Part shown: positions 1 through 33,300 of the stretch, piece after piece
Layout of the letters: the number at the start of each line of letters is the position of its first letter
How positions within the stretch are numbered: position 1 is the first letter of the stretch
Source: Apostichopus japonicus
Taxonomy: Eukaryota > Echinodermata > Holothuroidea > Aspidochirotida > Stichopodidae
NCBI RefSeq assembly: GCF_037975245.1
Contig: NC_092570.1
Location: 2,623,501 to 2,687,500, forward strand
DNA: 64,000 nucleotides
Direction: 5' to 3'
Translations under genes and position numbers: made by a program
The notes under the pieces: generated by a model
Databases searched by the model: none
What the model saw: only the letters and a program-made list of their open reading frames with translations
Told to the model about the DNA's origin: nothing

Positions 1-3000
1 GGAAATATTCTAGAAATCCTCGACAGATCTAGGTAGTGACCGAATATGGAAGGGATGGTAGCGAATGGAATACGTTATAAAGGGGAAGGGGGTGACCCTT
101 GGGTTGTTGACGCAGAGTCCCATGTTGAATTGTCTGGGGTCCTTCCCCCGCCCTTCCCCTTCCCTCTAAAAAATAACATAAAAATAGACATCAAATGGTT
201 CAATCTGAGGCAAAACTAGACTATAAATTAGGTCTTTTACTATAGGTTGTACAAAACTATACTTTTTATATTTTGTTTGTGATTATAAGAGGTTGCATGT
301 ACACCCCTATCAGTGGTCTGATTCTTCCCCGGATGAATGTAAAAATTCACCCATGACTATGGACGGTGATGGAATGCCCACCCCCTCATCCATCCCACCA
401 CCCGTCCCTAGCGCACGCCATTGGTTATATGATATCCCCGTTATATCATCGCGTATAATATAGGCTATGTATACACTTCGTGTTGATCAGTAAACTTACC
501 TCCAGTCAAGAGACAATTTAGATAGTAAGACAAAAGATTAAGATTACGGTGATCCATCGTAAAGTCGAACTTTGCTTCGTGTTTACAGCCCCGAGAGAAG
601 CACGTTTATGTCTTAGTGTTAAAGCAGTGTAAACAGTGAAAACACCAGAATTATCAGATTTCATAATCTATCGTCGCCTTTACTGTTATGTGACTGAAAC
701 GAGTGGTCGAAAATATTTTAATCCAACATGAAAAATTTGTAAAAATACAGTCTTTTCTTCATATATTTAATCTTATTGTTTCGTCGTTGAACGAGGTCGA
801 ACCACCCTCTATCCCCCCTGTCTTCGCCCCTGAAATACATTCCAGGTGTAAGATACAATATATAATGCATATTCATTATTTATTCATGTTTTAGAAGAAC
901 ATAGGCCTAACCATCCTTCCACAGTACTTCAATATATATCGCAGGTGATAGTAGTAACCCGACCAAATATGGTAAAAGACTATAGTATCATGCGATGAGG
1001 ATGTTTTTACACTGCGTGGTATATACGCATGATAATGCATTGCTATGAAAAAAATAACGCTATTTTATTTTGCATAGGCCTATATCCTTCACAAACAAGG
1101 AAATTTCCAAATGGATATTTGAGAACGAAGTTGTGGATCATTTGGGAAATCTCTGCAGTGTTTTCTCACGTAATCCACTTGGTCCGATTTTACAAGGATT
1201 TATAAGTTATACCTATAAGAGCATCAGTATTGCCCCCAAATATGCTAGTATAAACTAGACAACGGTCATCCGTTTCCAGTTTCAACAAGCATTCTACTAC
1301 CACTCTTTTAAAAGTAATTTTCCACATGCACTTTGACACCGACTTGTCTATTAATAATCCCATATATTACCACATACCGTAATCATTCAACGACTGGGCG
1401 ACTAATTCGGAGGATCAGAACCTCAAGGAAAGTGATTTTGGAAACTATGAACAATTTTAAGCTACAACATGGGGCCAATACTGATGATCATTACACCTTT
1501 TACTAATGGCAAAATGCATTGAGTAGGGTATGAGGTGAAAGTCATAATACTATTGGGCATGGTGTAACGGGCATGGACCGGTGATGGGTATGTTTTAACC
1601 TTGCCCAGCATATGTATGCATGTATATAGTCATTTTCTTTCGTCACTTTCAGTATATAATTTTGTAGTAGTAAATTGAACTACTTTTCATTGTGAACAGG
1701 GGCGGCGATTTGTTTCAAATATTGGGGGGGGGGGGGGGCATTTGCTTGGTTGCAGGCGCGTAGCAACTTTCATCCCCAAAATTGTTCGCGCGCTTCATGA
1801 TAGTTTGTAGATTACTATCTAAGCGGAGCGCCACCATCGGTTGGCGCGCAGCGTACAAGAAAATTTCTGGTTTTGGTAGCCCCCAGATCACCGGAAATGG
1901 CACTTCTCGGGCTTGAAAATGACCAGCCAGATGTACACTTTTGCCTGAGAACCAAGTTTTTCCCAATAGTTTTTTTTTTATCACTCATAACCTTTTTCAA
2001 GATTGTCACCAGTCACACATCATGTTCGACCTCATTGCATCTCCTGTGGATCATTGCTTTTGTAGGTAATACTACGTAACAGCCCACAATACCCGTCAGC
2101 CCCACTTTTCAAGGTTTTAAGCCCATTCAGAATTTGAATAATAAATTCACTTCACAACATGCCCATAATGTTGCACAAAATATCATCTATGGACTAACCA
2201 TATAGAAAAAAAACCTTCAACCCCTAACAGACCGGTCAAAATTGCACGAGTAGAGGGAAGTATAATGAAGAATGTTGGTCAGGGAATTTTCGAAAATTCA
2301 GACACAGTTAATTTATTGGTGTACAAATATTAAAACCTCTTACAATGGCTACTATAAAACTTCGATATCATAACAAATAAACAAAATATGCTCGGGGGGG
2401 GGGTCTCCCCCTTCGCCCCCTAGCTACGCGCCTGCGGTTAGAAATCTTGTAGGAAACAGGCCAAATGGAAACACATTGAACCCATATCGATGTGGATCAT
2501 ATATATGATTGTACGTACTTACACTCATACACAAGAGATGTACAGACATTATGATAATAATCATGAGTGACAACATGCTATACGGCGGTCACAGGTCACA
2601 GAAACGACCACGAAGAGTCATTTACCTCATGCAGCATGTGTTGGATGAAGTTTTAGCTACCGCCAAATATGATTTGGATCAATAATCTCATGCATTATTT
2701 TCTATTTATAGCCACACAAAAAGACTATGCCACCAAATATTGGGGGGGGGGGGTATTAGATACTATATCCCCCACCTAAAATATTTGGGGGGGACAGCAC
2801 GTAACCATGGGTATATAAAGATCGTATATAAAGTAAATTTGAAGATAATATATTCAAACAAAATCTTTATGGTTAACCAAGCATATACCACTTTAAAAAA
2901 ACGTTTGATATAACATCTTGCACACAGTAGATATGTACAGACAGTTAACGGTATCTTACACGTCTTAGTAAACAACAATCGAACTGGAAGATAAGCTGAA

Positions 3001-3278
3001 TGAGGAGGTGTATGATAGGCCTACTTAAGTGGACGAAATCAATCATACCATGCAGGGATTTTATAATATGCATACCCTGTAACTACGGGTCGAAGGTCTA
3101 TATTATACCCCCTCTTGAGTGACTGTGTGTGGGTTGTAAAATATCTAATCGTAGTTTTATTTGTGATCTTAAACGTGTTCGTTCTCCATGCCTGCAGTAT
3201 GGTATTAGCTTGAAACATCTTGGACGTAATTTAATAGAAACTGTGAAACGAGACTTCTTCAAGGAAGTGAAATCAATC
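1..3278. other. 5' flanking region without a recognised gene
   Basis: No open frame here resembles a known protein; those present are short, AT-rich and lack plausible splice-site context. The stretch contains G- or C-rich homopolymer runs (near 1724-1738, 2395-2402 and 2743-2755), a transposon-like segment at 1753-2434, and a possible hAT-type end near 404-421 (reverse complement reads CAATGGCGTGCGCTAGGG). The last 150 bases before 3279 stay in frame with the glucosidase first exon, so 5' UTR or an N-terminal extension lies there. A TATA-like string sits near 3098-3106, but nothing else marks it as a promoter. Confidence 0.5.
1753..2434. mobile_element. hAT-like non-autonomous element (putative)
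   Basis: The ends are exact 12-base inverted repeats, CAGGCGCGTAGC at 1753 and its complement ending at 2434, the CAGG-type terminus common in hAT elements. The flanks do not give a clean 8-bp target duplication. A second hAT-like left end, CAGGGGCGGCGAT, lies just outside at about 1699, so two insertions may overlap. The interior at about 1820-1930 shares a roughly 100-base core with copies at 60.5 kb and 61.0 kb. There is no transposase frame. Confidence 0.5.
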
Positions 3279-23392
<20,114 letters not shown>

Positions 23393-24310
23393 AAGCAACT
23401 TTTCGTAGCCTATGGAGCCAACCGATGCCTTTCCTGACCTACTTACAATTCAGTACTTGATTTTGATCAACTTTGATAAAAAAAAATGCCTTCACACAAC
23501 AGATAGTTGTTATTGTGAAATATTGACTACAAGTGTCCAGTGTTTTAACGGGTCATTTACTCCCTCCAGTCTTTCAATGTCTTGAAAGTTTAAGTGGCCC
23601 AGACTGCTTGATCATGCCACCCCCCCTCACCCCACAGTGAATTCATCTATGACGCAATGAAAGTTACTTGTAATACTTGACTTGATCTTTAAATGAAATG
23701 ATTTTATTAACAAATCTTGTACTGTTTTTTTTTTCTTTTTCTCTGTACTCAAGAAATTGATAATATACTACCTAGTGTTGCCTTTGCTGTAGATAGAATT
23801 AGTTTTAGTTCCACATGTTCTGAAAGGTAAAGGGATCCAATGGGGAACAGCATGGGGAAGGGAGAGTTGGGGGAATGGGGTTGGGTTGGGGGGGTGGGTG
23901 GGATAGATTGGGGCAGGGTGATCAGAAGCATCATGGTGTAAGAGACTGAGTAATCAATGGCCATTTACAATGAACGGTCACATATTCCGCACTGTATTTT
24001 TTTATTTTTTTTTATTATTATCATCTTTAATGAGGTTAGTCCTGCTCAGTGCAGAAGCACTGCTTCCAGAGTAGCCCTCAATGTCATTTAGTTCTTTATG
24101 GTTCCCTCTTTATGGTATCTATTGGTGACCCCAATTTTCGAATTCATCATCTTTGGTAACCCTCAACCAGTGGCCTGGGGAAGGGGTCTGTGAGGGAGGA
24201 GGTGTCCACCCTCCCCGTTTTTGTCAAGATTAAGGGTGCTGAATATGGTGTTCTGCATTTGTAATTTTTGAAGTAATTTATATTCCAAAATTGTTCACCT
24301 TTTATGTTGT

Positions 24311-24316
24311 AATAAA
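24311..24316 (+). terminator. Candidate poly(A) signal for the glucosidase gene
   Basis: An AATAAA hexamer about 0.9 kb after the stop codon at 23392. A second AATAAA lies at 24686-24691. Transcript 3' ends are needed to choose between them. Confidence 0.35.
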
Positions 24317-24349
24317 AAGTAATTGAGAAATGGAAAACTAACTGGGATA

Positions 24350-24505
24350 TTTAGACAATGGAAAAGAGACAATAGAAAAAGACAATGCAAAAGAAACAAT
24401 GCAAAAGAGCGATGCAAAAAATGTCAGTGGGAAAGTGACATGAAAAAGGGACAATGAAAAAGAGACAATGAAAAAAGAGACAATGCAAAATAGACAATGC
24501 AGGAA
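24350..24505. repeat. Degenerate purine-rich short tandem repeat
   Basis: Repeated GACAATG followed by AAAAGA-type words at roughly 12-15 base spacing, about ten imperfect units. Frames read on the minus strand give hydrophobic low-complexity peptides and are not genes. Confidence 0.8.
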
Positions 24506-25568
24506 AAACAGTATTTTTAACACATGCAAATTCTATTTTCATCCCAATGTTTTCACATTTATGTACTATAATGTATGTAAAAAATACAAACAAGCAGTGT
24601 GCCTTTGGTGAATTGAACAATTGAATACTAATTTAAATATTTTCCATTTTAATTTTTTTGAGTTCATTAAAATATCCGTATTGCCAATAAAGTGTAAAAC
24701 TATTGAACCCCCCTTTTTTGCCTTCTTCCTTTCTTTCAAAGACGAGTTCATTTATATTGAGTCAGCTGAAAAACAAACTTGAACCCTAATTATTAATTTA
24801 AATGCAACATACTTTAACCTTTCAAAATATCCACAAAATGAGGTGAGGGAATATGACCATAATCAAGGGTGGCTATTTCAAAAGATGCTATAAATTTTCA
24901 TCACTAATGAAGGGAAGCTAATTAAGCCTGAGATCAACTTCTCTGGCAAACTCCTGTTGTTTCTATTTTTTCTGGTAACCGACGACAGCACTATCAGTGA
25001 CATCATAAAATACTACCAAAACTTAACATGACGTTAGATACTATACTTTTCGATACTATAATGACCTTCCGATAATCTAGAGGCAGTGGACCATGCCCCC
25101 ACAACCTTTCAATGCATATGCAGGCCACTAGGCAGATTTCGTGTAGGCCTATACTATGGAAATAAACATACATGTTTACCCCATAATTTCCCCGGGCAGC
25201 CAGAGATCATTAATTTCACAACTTGTTCTGTAAAAGTAACACTAATAAGGGAAACATTTTCACCCTTCCCCTCCAGGCGCGTAGCGAGGAATTTGCCAAG
25301 GGCGGGGCGAACCTGTAGGCATATTATCAGGGCCGTAGATTAGGCATTGGAAACTAAGCGTAGCGCCAGTCCCCCTCCCCATAGCCATTAGGTAGCGTTG
25401 CGGTGTGTCCGTCGCACATTCTTAGGGTCCACACTTCAAATCCTCACAAGAAACCAGATTCTCTTGACCCATTCAAAATTACTGCTTCAATTCGCAGTGT
25501 TGATGAGCGGAGTCTTCTGTTGGTATAGTTTGGTATATCTGATTTGCGAATTGCTAAGTGTGAACTTG

Positions 25569-25959
25569 AAGGCATTGAAGACTCGCCCTAAACCGCGTAC
25601 CGCGCTCTGAAAAAGTTAACTTTCCGTTGCTTGCAAGAGAATTTTTCTGCTTGTCGCTACAAATGCACACAGTAATGAAAGGTTATACCATGTTATCTTT
25701 TATCTGGACCTGAGATCAGGGAGTTCCATAACAACTCCCTGCTGAAATGTCCATCCCTGCTGTATACACTGTGCAGTGGGTATTGACCGTTGCTGCATGT
25801 ATTGACTGTACACTAGTGTCTAATTACCGACGGTAGCAAGCTGTGTGTGTATTTTCTGGGATCGATGGTGGTGTCTAACACTTTTGTACACCTCATTCGA
25901 AACTAGGTCAGATTACCGGCATGAGACGTTTCTTTGTGCGCGAGTCTTCAGACCCTTTT
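25569..25959 (-). mobile_element. TIR element family 'GAAGACTCGC', copy B (inverted)
   Basis: Same family as 19889-20253 but in opposite orientation. The ends are AAGGCATTGAAGACTCGCCC and GCGCGAGTCTTCAGACCCTT. Interior matches include GGTATTGACCG, GTACACTAGTGTCTAATTAC and the complement of TTTTGTAGCGACA. A short inverted word AGGGAGTT...AACTCCCT at about 25719-25741 is not seen in copy A. Non-coding. Confidence 0.8.
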
Positions 25960-26595
25960 GGGGATTTCTGTTCTTTCAATGGTGCTCGAAACAACTTCGT
26001 TTACAATAGCTGCACTGCAGTGGTGATGAATATTGGGCATCTTTACCTGTCTCGGCATTTGAGAGCCTACACTCTCGTCCGTCGGATGGGGACGTTAAAT
26101 GGCAGCTATTGGCGCGAAAACTAGTACACGCCTCAGTACATCGAAAAGGAAGTAAATAAGCAGGTGTTTATCCACGAGCTTCACATGATATGATATGGTT
26201 TCAAATGTGCAAGTTCCGATTCTTCAGTGAGCCTTGGGCGGATTAAGGCTGAACTAGAACTAACATTTTGGGTGCAAGATATTGCTCCGCCTAAGTATTT
26301 AATAACTTTACATGTCGTTTAATGAGTTCTAGTAACTTTCCTTAAGGGAGCAATGTCAATGGTATTAAGTAACTAAGTAACTTAAACATTTTCCAGAGGG
26401 TTTTGAATAAAATTGATCATTCCGTAAGTTGGAACTTTAACTATGCCAAGCGCGCTTTCAATATGTGTTAATGGGTTTTACTACGAATGTTGTACATTTG
26501 TGAGTTTAAAGTTAAAACATATATGACCCGGATAAAGTTTGAGCGACGTATTATATTTATAGCATTAAGTTTCTGACTTCTGAATCTGGTATCAG

Positions 26596-26959
26596 CAGTG
26601 GCGTAGGAAGGTACTTTCGAGTGGGGGGGGGGGCTGAAGACTGATGGCCGGCCTGGGGGAGGGGTCTAAGGGGAGGGGATGTCCCCTCCCCTTTGGAAAT
26701 TGTTTGCATTTCCAGGTGGACTCAGATGCAATTTGGTGCAATATAGCACATATCAACACCCACTCCATTTTGTAAATAATTTTGCATTTTCACCTGGCCT
26801 TAGATGCAATTTGGTGCTCCAAATGAGATTTTTTTCTCATTTGGAAATGAAAAAGGGGTTTTTAGACTTGCGAAGCGGGGGGGCGGAATGATACTTCCGC
26901 CCCTCCATATTTTTGACTGGGGGACTGGCGCCCCCAGCCCCCCGGTTCCTACGCCCTTG
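26596..26959. mobile_element. hAT-type MITE with exact 8-bp target duplication
   Basis: A 364-bp element starting CAGTGGCGTAGGAAGG and ending CCGGTTCCTACGCCCTTG. These are inverted repeats with mismatches. The flanking duplication GGTATCAG is exact (26588-26595 and 26960-26967). A short direct repeat containing AGATGCAATTTGGTGC occurs twice inside (about 26727 and 26801). It lies in the intergenic region 0.4 kb upstream of the AP-1 sigma start codon. No coding frame. Confidence 0.9.
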
Positions 26960-27374
26960 GGTATCAGCGTCACTTTCTCCTTCCTCTCAAAAATCCTTCC
27001 CTCTCTATTCACCAGGTCAGATTTCTTTGCTACAGTTTATGGGCAGTTCTAGTATTAATTCGTTCCATGGCTTCTGTCCAAATAGTTGGCGCTATGTATA
27101 TTTGATTACTATCAACCTTGTATACAGACATACGTGTCTTCTCTCCGGCCGCTAGCTTCCAACCAATAATTTCTGTGCTTCCAACTCATATACTCCCACT
27201 TGTGGTTGAACAGTAATAAGTTATGTGGTACTGATATGCGTGTAACGTTAGTTATGTACGTACGATCCTAGATCATCCATTTTCTCTACTACAGACGTAG
27301 CCAGGCTACTACGAATCGAAACAGTATTCAAGCTTCACATTACCTACCATTTGGAATTTCCCTCTCGCTCCAAG

Positions 27375-30300
27375 ATGGTATGTCCTTTCTTTATTAACTG
27401 GAATCCGTCCTAAAATGTAACGGCAAGATGTCAATAAAACAGGACGTCAATACTTTATGACACTTGGTTGGAGATCGAGTTTGCATTAATTTACATTATG
27501 TCATTAGGCTAGCAAGACCAACATAGTACTGTAGGCTATCCGGACTTAGGCCTAGCCAATAACAATCAGTCGGGTTTTGCTCAATGATATAGTCCAATCT
27601 TTCATTTCACCAAAGCCTAGACTACCTGATTTCTACCTGAAATTGATCTAGCCTAGACCAAAACAAAAAGTCACTAGCCCTAGGCTAGGCCAAACAATAA
27701 CATTTAAAACCTTTTAGCATATTGACTAATATCACGCATGAATTAAAGTTGACTGTATAGCCTATTCTAAGTCTAGTAAATGGGTGCTGCGGTTGAAAGT
27801 ATGCCAATGTATTGATATTAGAAAATTACTGTTTGTTTTTCAGCTTCAGTTCATGTTACTATTTAGTCGTCAGGGCAAGCTTCGTCTGCAAAAGTGGTAC
27901 GTGCCTTACCAAGACAAACTTAAGAAGAAAGTTACAAGAGAGCTTATCTCTACTGTTTTAACCAGAAAACCAAAAATGTGCAATTTCTTAGAATGGAGGG
28001 ACTTGAAAGTAGTTTACAAAAGGTAAGTCATTCCAGATTATATTCAGTGTCCTGAGATATATGTACTGTAGTGAGAGAAGACATGGTCCACGTTTCCTTG
28101 ATCCTTCAACCATTTCATTTCCGTTACTCTAAAATTTTGGATTCCAAAAGTTTGGAGTCATTCAAACCTAGTAAACCATTTGCTGGCACATTCACCTGCC
28201 CATACTAACGATGAGACATTAAAAAAGGCCGTGGCTATTCTTACGACTAGTCGTAACAATTATTTATAAACTATTCTTACGACAAAGGCGAATTCAAGCG
28301 CAGTAAAGTAAATAAAGCAACTGCGCATGTAGTAGGGGTAACCCTAACTTTAACCCTAAACCCCAATCCTAACCCTAACACTAACCCTAACCGGAAATTA
28401 TTGTTACTCCTGGTCGTAAAAAATAGTTCTCCTGTCATAAAAATAGCAACTGCACATGCGTAGTTGGAAATTATTCTTACGAACAGTCGTAAGAATAGCC
28501 ACTTTGATTAAAAAACCCTTGTCATGGTCCTACTTATGAGGAAACTTGATTTTCATTGTGTGAATACATAATGTTTAACACTGTCATTCTGACAGCTGAA
28601 GGAACCTTGATGTCTGGTTAAAGGTGTTATTTGTGGGTGTTTGGAATATTCAGATTGGTCTTTTAAAAAAAAATTGTTATGGTAATAAATATATGGGAAC
28701 TTGACAGATAGGACAAATTCTATAAGTAACCATATCGGTTTTGTCATTGAAACAACATTCCTGGCCGTAAATTTGTCTGTGATAGATTCTGTCTTGGGTA
28801 TCAGCATGCTTCCATGCCATCTCACCTGTTTGCTTTTAATTTGATTTTTATTTGATTTTTAGTTTTGAAATATGTAACCAGTCAAAAATGAATTTACCTA
28901 GGGACTGTTCTTTGCTTAGATATTGCATGACGCTGTTCTTTTGTGTTAATCATTTTTTCTTACCTTTGATTGACCCGCTAGGTATGCCAGTTTGTATTTC
29001 TGCTGTGCCATTGAAGAATCAGACAATGAGCTCCTCACGCTGGAGATAATTCACCGATATGTCGAACTTCTCGATAAATATTTTGGTAGTGTAAGTATGA
29101 AGTTTGTTAATTAGAATTCACAATCATATCTAGGCTTCTTCAATGGTGCCATTTTGCTGCTCTATAGAGGAACTTTTCCCAGTCTTCACCTCTACTCTGT
29201 CTAACCCCCCCCCCAAAAAAAAAAAAAACCCTCCTGCCTTCCTCATGATCATTTTCTCATGTCTCCCTCTAAAGGTATGTGAACTGGACATTATTTTCAA
29301 CTTTGAAAAAGCCTACTTTATGTTGGATGAACTCATGATCGGAGGAGAAGTACAAGAGACGAGTAAGAAGAATGTACTAAAGGCCATTCAGGCACAGGAC
29401 CTATTACAAGAGGTAAGAGAACCTAGGTCACTGATGAGGTCAAATTGACATAGCTTTGTATTACTGCTATGTGTGCTAAGTTGTTTTGTAGTCAGGCATA
29501 TTTCTCACTATCTAATATACCCAAATTGATTAAAAACTGTCTTTTGATATAGACCCCAATAATTGCTTATTCTGATCATAATTCAAATTTCATTTGAATT
29601 TAATTGAATTGTGCTCCAGGCTACCAATGTTCCTATTGACTACATTTTCCTAGAAATGTGAGAAAATGTACATTTATGTACTACATAAATAGTTTAAAGG
29701 ATTGGTACTAAGAGGAAGATTAAAAAAAAAAGAAGTTGTTTAGGTCGAACTTTGTATTGGAATTTTGTATCAAATCTTTGGATGACATGTTCCCATTAAT
29801 TGTAATGGTGTGCATTTGAAGGTATGTTTAGTGCGTAACTATTTTTCGAAAAGAGACTTGCAACTTTATGAAGCATATGAGGAAGTTTGTTCTCAAGTCA
29901 AGAATAAAAAAGTATATGCCCCAGGATCTTACTTTATTGAACATATCTTTGGTGAATCATTACAAGTATTCTTTGATGTAAGCTCTTTGAATAGAAAATA
30001 AACCCCTCCTAAATACTTTCCTTCTACTCCATAATACGTGGAGCCCTGCTCCCCAAAAGCAAATGGGGTCAATGTGAGCAAACTGGAGAGGGTAGAAATG
30101 TGTGAAAGTTGGGGGAGGGGGGAGTGTGTGTAGGGGAATGGGTGGGATAGGTAGGTGAAGAAAGGATAGAAGGTGATGGGTAGATAAAAAAATTGACAAA
30201 AATATAGACAAAAAATAGACAAAAGTATTGACAAAAATAGGCAAAAATATTGATTTACTGTAAACTACTTCGTCAAGTTTCGCCGTTACAGGCTACATTT

Positions 30301-33300
30301 TCAGGGAAACTGACACATTTTGTCGTATTAAAAAAGAAATCCAAGTTTGGAAATGATAACACTTGTGATTTCACCTATACATGGCTGGTTTACAACATGA
30401 AGTTTATCTATAGCACAACAATTATTGCATGTCTGTTGCATAAATGTCACGACGTATCTTCAAAGGGAGAAAGCTCTCTTCTCCACTTGAATATCAAGAT
30501 GCACAGTATAAAACTATATGCGTGCAACATTACTATTACGAATGTATGATGAACGTTTAGTCTACTCTGCACACAAGCCTCTGACCATAAGTCAGTTGCA
30601 TGTCAGTTTCATTACTAATTACTATAATTCCCGTAAAACGAACATTTTTAAACAAAGAGGATATAGTTCATGGAATTCCTTTTTCATAGCAGTACGGTTG
30701 TTATTTTGAGTGAAATGTTTGCATAAACATGAATGTGGTCAGGTTAACAACTTAAAGCATCATTTTCTGTTTGATTGAGAATTTTAAAAATCCTACCAAA
30801 TTGAGCCATCCACTTCTTTCTTTCTCAAAATGAAGGTCGTCCAGGGAGGAAGAAAATAGAAATAATTTCAACTTTTATCACAATATATTTTTAGGCATAC
30901 TACACTGTACTAGTATTCAATCGCAAGGAAAATACTGCTCTGGGAAATGCCAAAATTTTCGACTTTGGGCTGCAAGCATTTGAAATTTGACTAGTGGAGG
31001 CCATGTTCTACAGTACATCAGTATGGCATGTTAGAAAAGCATAACAAAAGTTGATCAAATAAGCAGTCCAAGCGGGTGCTTGTACAGTACTTGTACATGA
31101 TTTTAAATTTTCAAAGTTTTTGATTAGGCAGTCATTTGTTTCCTGAAATGTTCAGCTATTCATGCTACAGTATTTCTGAATTACATATCTTCAAAGAATT
31201 CATTCAAGGTGTCATTTAGTTTTGAAACTTCCTCTTCCAAATTGTTTATTAATTTTTTCAATCTCAAGTTTTCAATCAGTCTGGAAATGTTGATCATTCT
31301 CAGCCCATGGTGTTTTTTTTCAATTTGCTTTTTTTCATTTTGTTTCGAAACAAATCATTGAAAGATGTTCTGTCATAAATTTCATTCATGAAACAATTCA
31401 AAAATTGGTACAGGATATGGGGGGGATGGTGGGTGGGGTGGTTGGGTGGTGGGGGAGGGGCTCTTTCATGTCATTATAATATGTTTCAGATCTTTTATAA
31501 TTTGTTGTAAAAAAGGTGTATATGTGCAGATCCTTAAATGCTCTTTCCACACTAGCCTTGCTAGCTTTTTGTTTATGTATGTGCTTTACTGCTCCATCCA
31601 AGAACAGGTTAGATTACATAACTCATTTCTCTTTGACAAACACAGGCCGAACTAGAAATGCAAATGCGATAAAAGTGGAAAGGTTTGCACCGTTTGATAT
31701 TTCTCTTCCATACTGTCTCTCATAATCTGGAAAATAATTACCGTATTTCAAGAAGTCTCGATACATTTCAAAACCGCAAAGTCATCTCAGCCATCACACG
31801 TTATTGTTGCTGTGTAACATGAAGATATTGCAATTGTATCAATTACATCAAGTGGTATACAACACCCCACCCCCACCCTCCCCAGGCCCCATCCACCATA
31901 AAATGAGGGGTAAATTTTAACCTTAACAACATCACAGGTGAGAATGTGTTTTGCCACCAGGTAGCAGTGATAGGCTCATAATTGAGCATTTTGGACAAAA
32001 TAGAAATTAAGAACAAAAGAGAAAGAAGATATTTGACATGGATCAAAACTATCCAATTTGAATTAAAGTCTTTGTCATAATTTTCAAAATTATTTGTTTT
32101 GTTTCTTTGCAAGTTTTGATGTCAACAGTATGATCATTTTGATATAACATTGCAATTTGGTGTTCCCTACTATTCCCTTTGGAGACTGTAAAAAAAAAAC
32201 TGCTGCAATGCACCCGTCAGTAGCTAAATAACATGCTCTTCAACTGGATCAGAATAATTAAAAAACACAAAATGATTGGCAGTTAATTCCCTCCAACATT
32301 CAGCTCTTTGAAACTGAAAAATTTCAGACTATCTCACTCAAATTATGTAGATGAATTAATGTTTTGTCTCTGTTCCATATCAAAGTCGGTCATTTCATTT
32401 TTGTGTTCATACAGTACATTGCATCATATTTGTGTTATAATATTTGGACTATAAATTAGACTTTAATTACTGCAATTCTGCAAAGTTTGAAACACAGATA
32501 ATAATAATAAATATTAAAGAAAAAGTTGACATGAAACCCAAAAAAAACTAAGTTTGTGAAGAAAACTGTTGGAATGGTAGGTAATGGCAAAGAAATCCTT
32601 CCACAGAAAGAACTAAGAGAGAAAAAGAAAATTCACCAAGAAAGAGTTATGACAGAATGCAAAATGTGTTCACATAAGATATTTATTTGAATTCTGGTAA
32701 ATAAGGGGAGGGGGGGGGGGGAGATATATAGTTTGATGGTTATAGCCAGCTGATAGGGACTTATATAATCCAAAGCCAGAAGAAATTTTTTCATCATGAT
32801 GAAGACTGCAAGGTCTCGACTCCACCGACTTAAAATGATACTGCACTCATGAAGAATACTGTATATATAATTCAACCCTGTCTATGAAACCAAAACCTAT
32901 TTTTTGGTCTGATTTAGTCTTTGGAGATCTTGGTTATCTTGTGGAAAGTTTGACCTGCTTATGTTTGTATCTGCTACTGCAATCTGTTATAATTCCAAAC
33001 CTAAAGAAACCGAAAAATACAAAGGAAATTTTGCTAGTGACCATAAAAGATTGGGAGACCTGTTGGGCCAGGTTAACCTTTTAATTGTTTTTTGCCGAAC
33101 AATGGGTTTGGGAAGGGGGAGGGAGAGGCAGGCAGGGCAGGCAACTGTTAGGTAACTGTTTTTGGCATAGAGAACATTGGGACCATGACGTATTGACTAT
33201 TGTGTGACAGAGTAGTATTTAGAGCACAGGATTTGTAACCAATGAGGTTGTTTGTTTGACTTTTGTTGTTGTTCTAAACGTTCCACGATTTCGTCTTCCA

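Larger units (their letters stand above)
23393..27374. other. Glucosidase 3' UTR and intergenic region before the AP-1 sigma gene
   Basis: No gene is recognised. Candidate poly(A) signals AATAAA on the plus strand lie at 24311-24316 and 24686-24691. The stretch holds a short purine-rich repeat (24350-24505), a TIR element (25569-25959), hAT-like fragments near 25276 (CAGGCGCGTAGCGAGG) and an intact hAT-type MITE (26596-26959). The AP-1 sigma promoter should lie in the last few hundred bases, but no clear core element is seen. Confidence 0.6.

Noticed and set aside
29810-30001. A 60-codon open stretch in AP-1 sigma intron 4 (contains [14 protein letters not shown]) bounded by plausible AG and GT sites
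   Set aside because: It does not match AP-1 sigma or any family I recognise, lacks an ATG, and joining it would delay or alter the conserved C-terminus. It could be a decayed repeat or chance frame.
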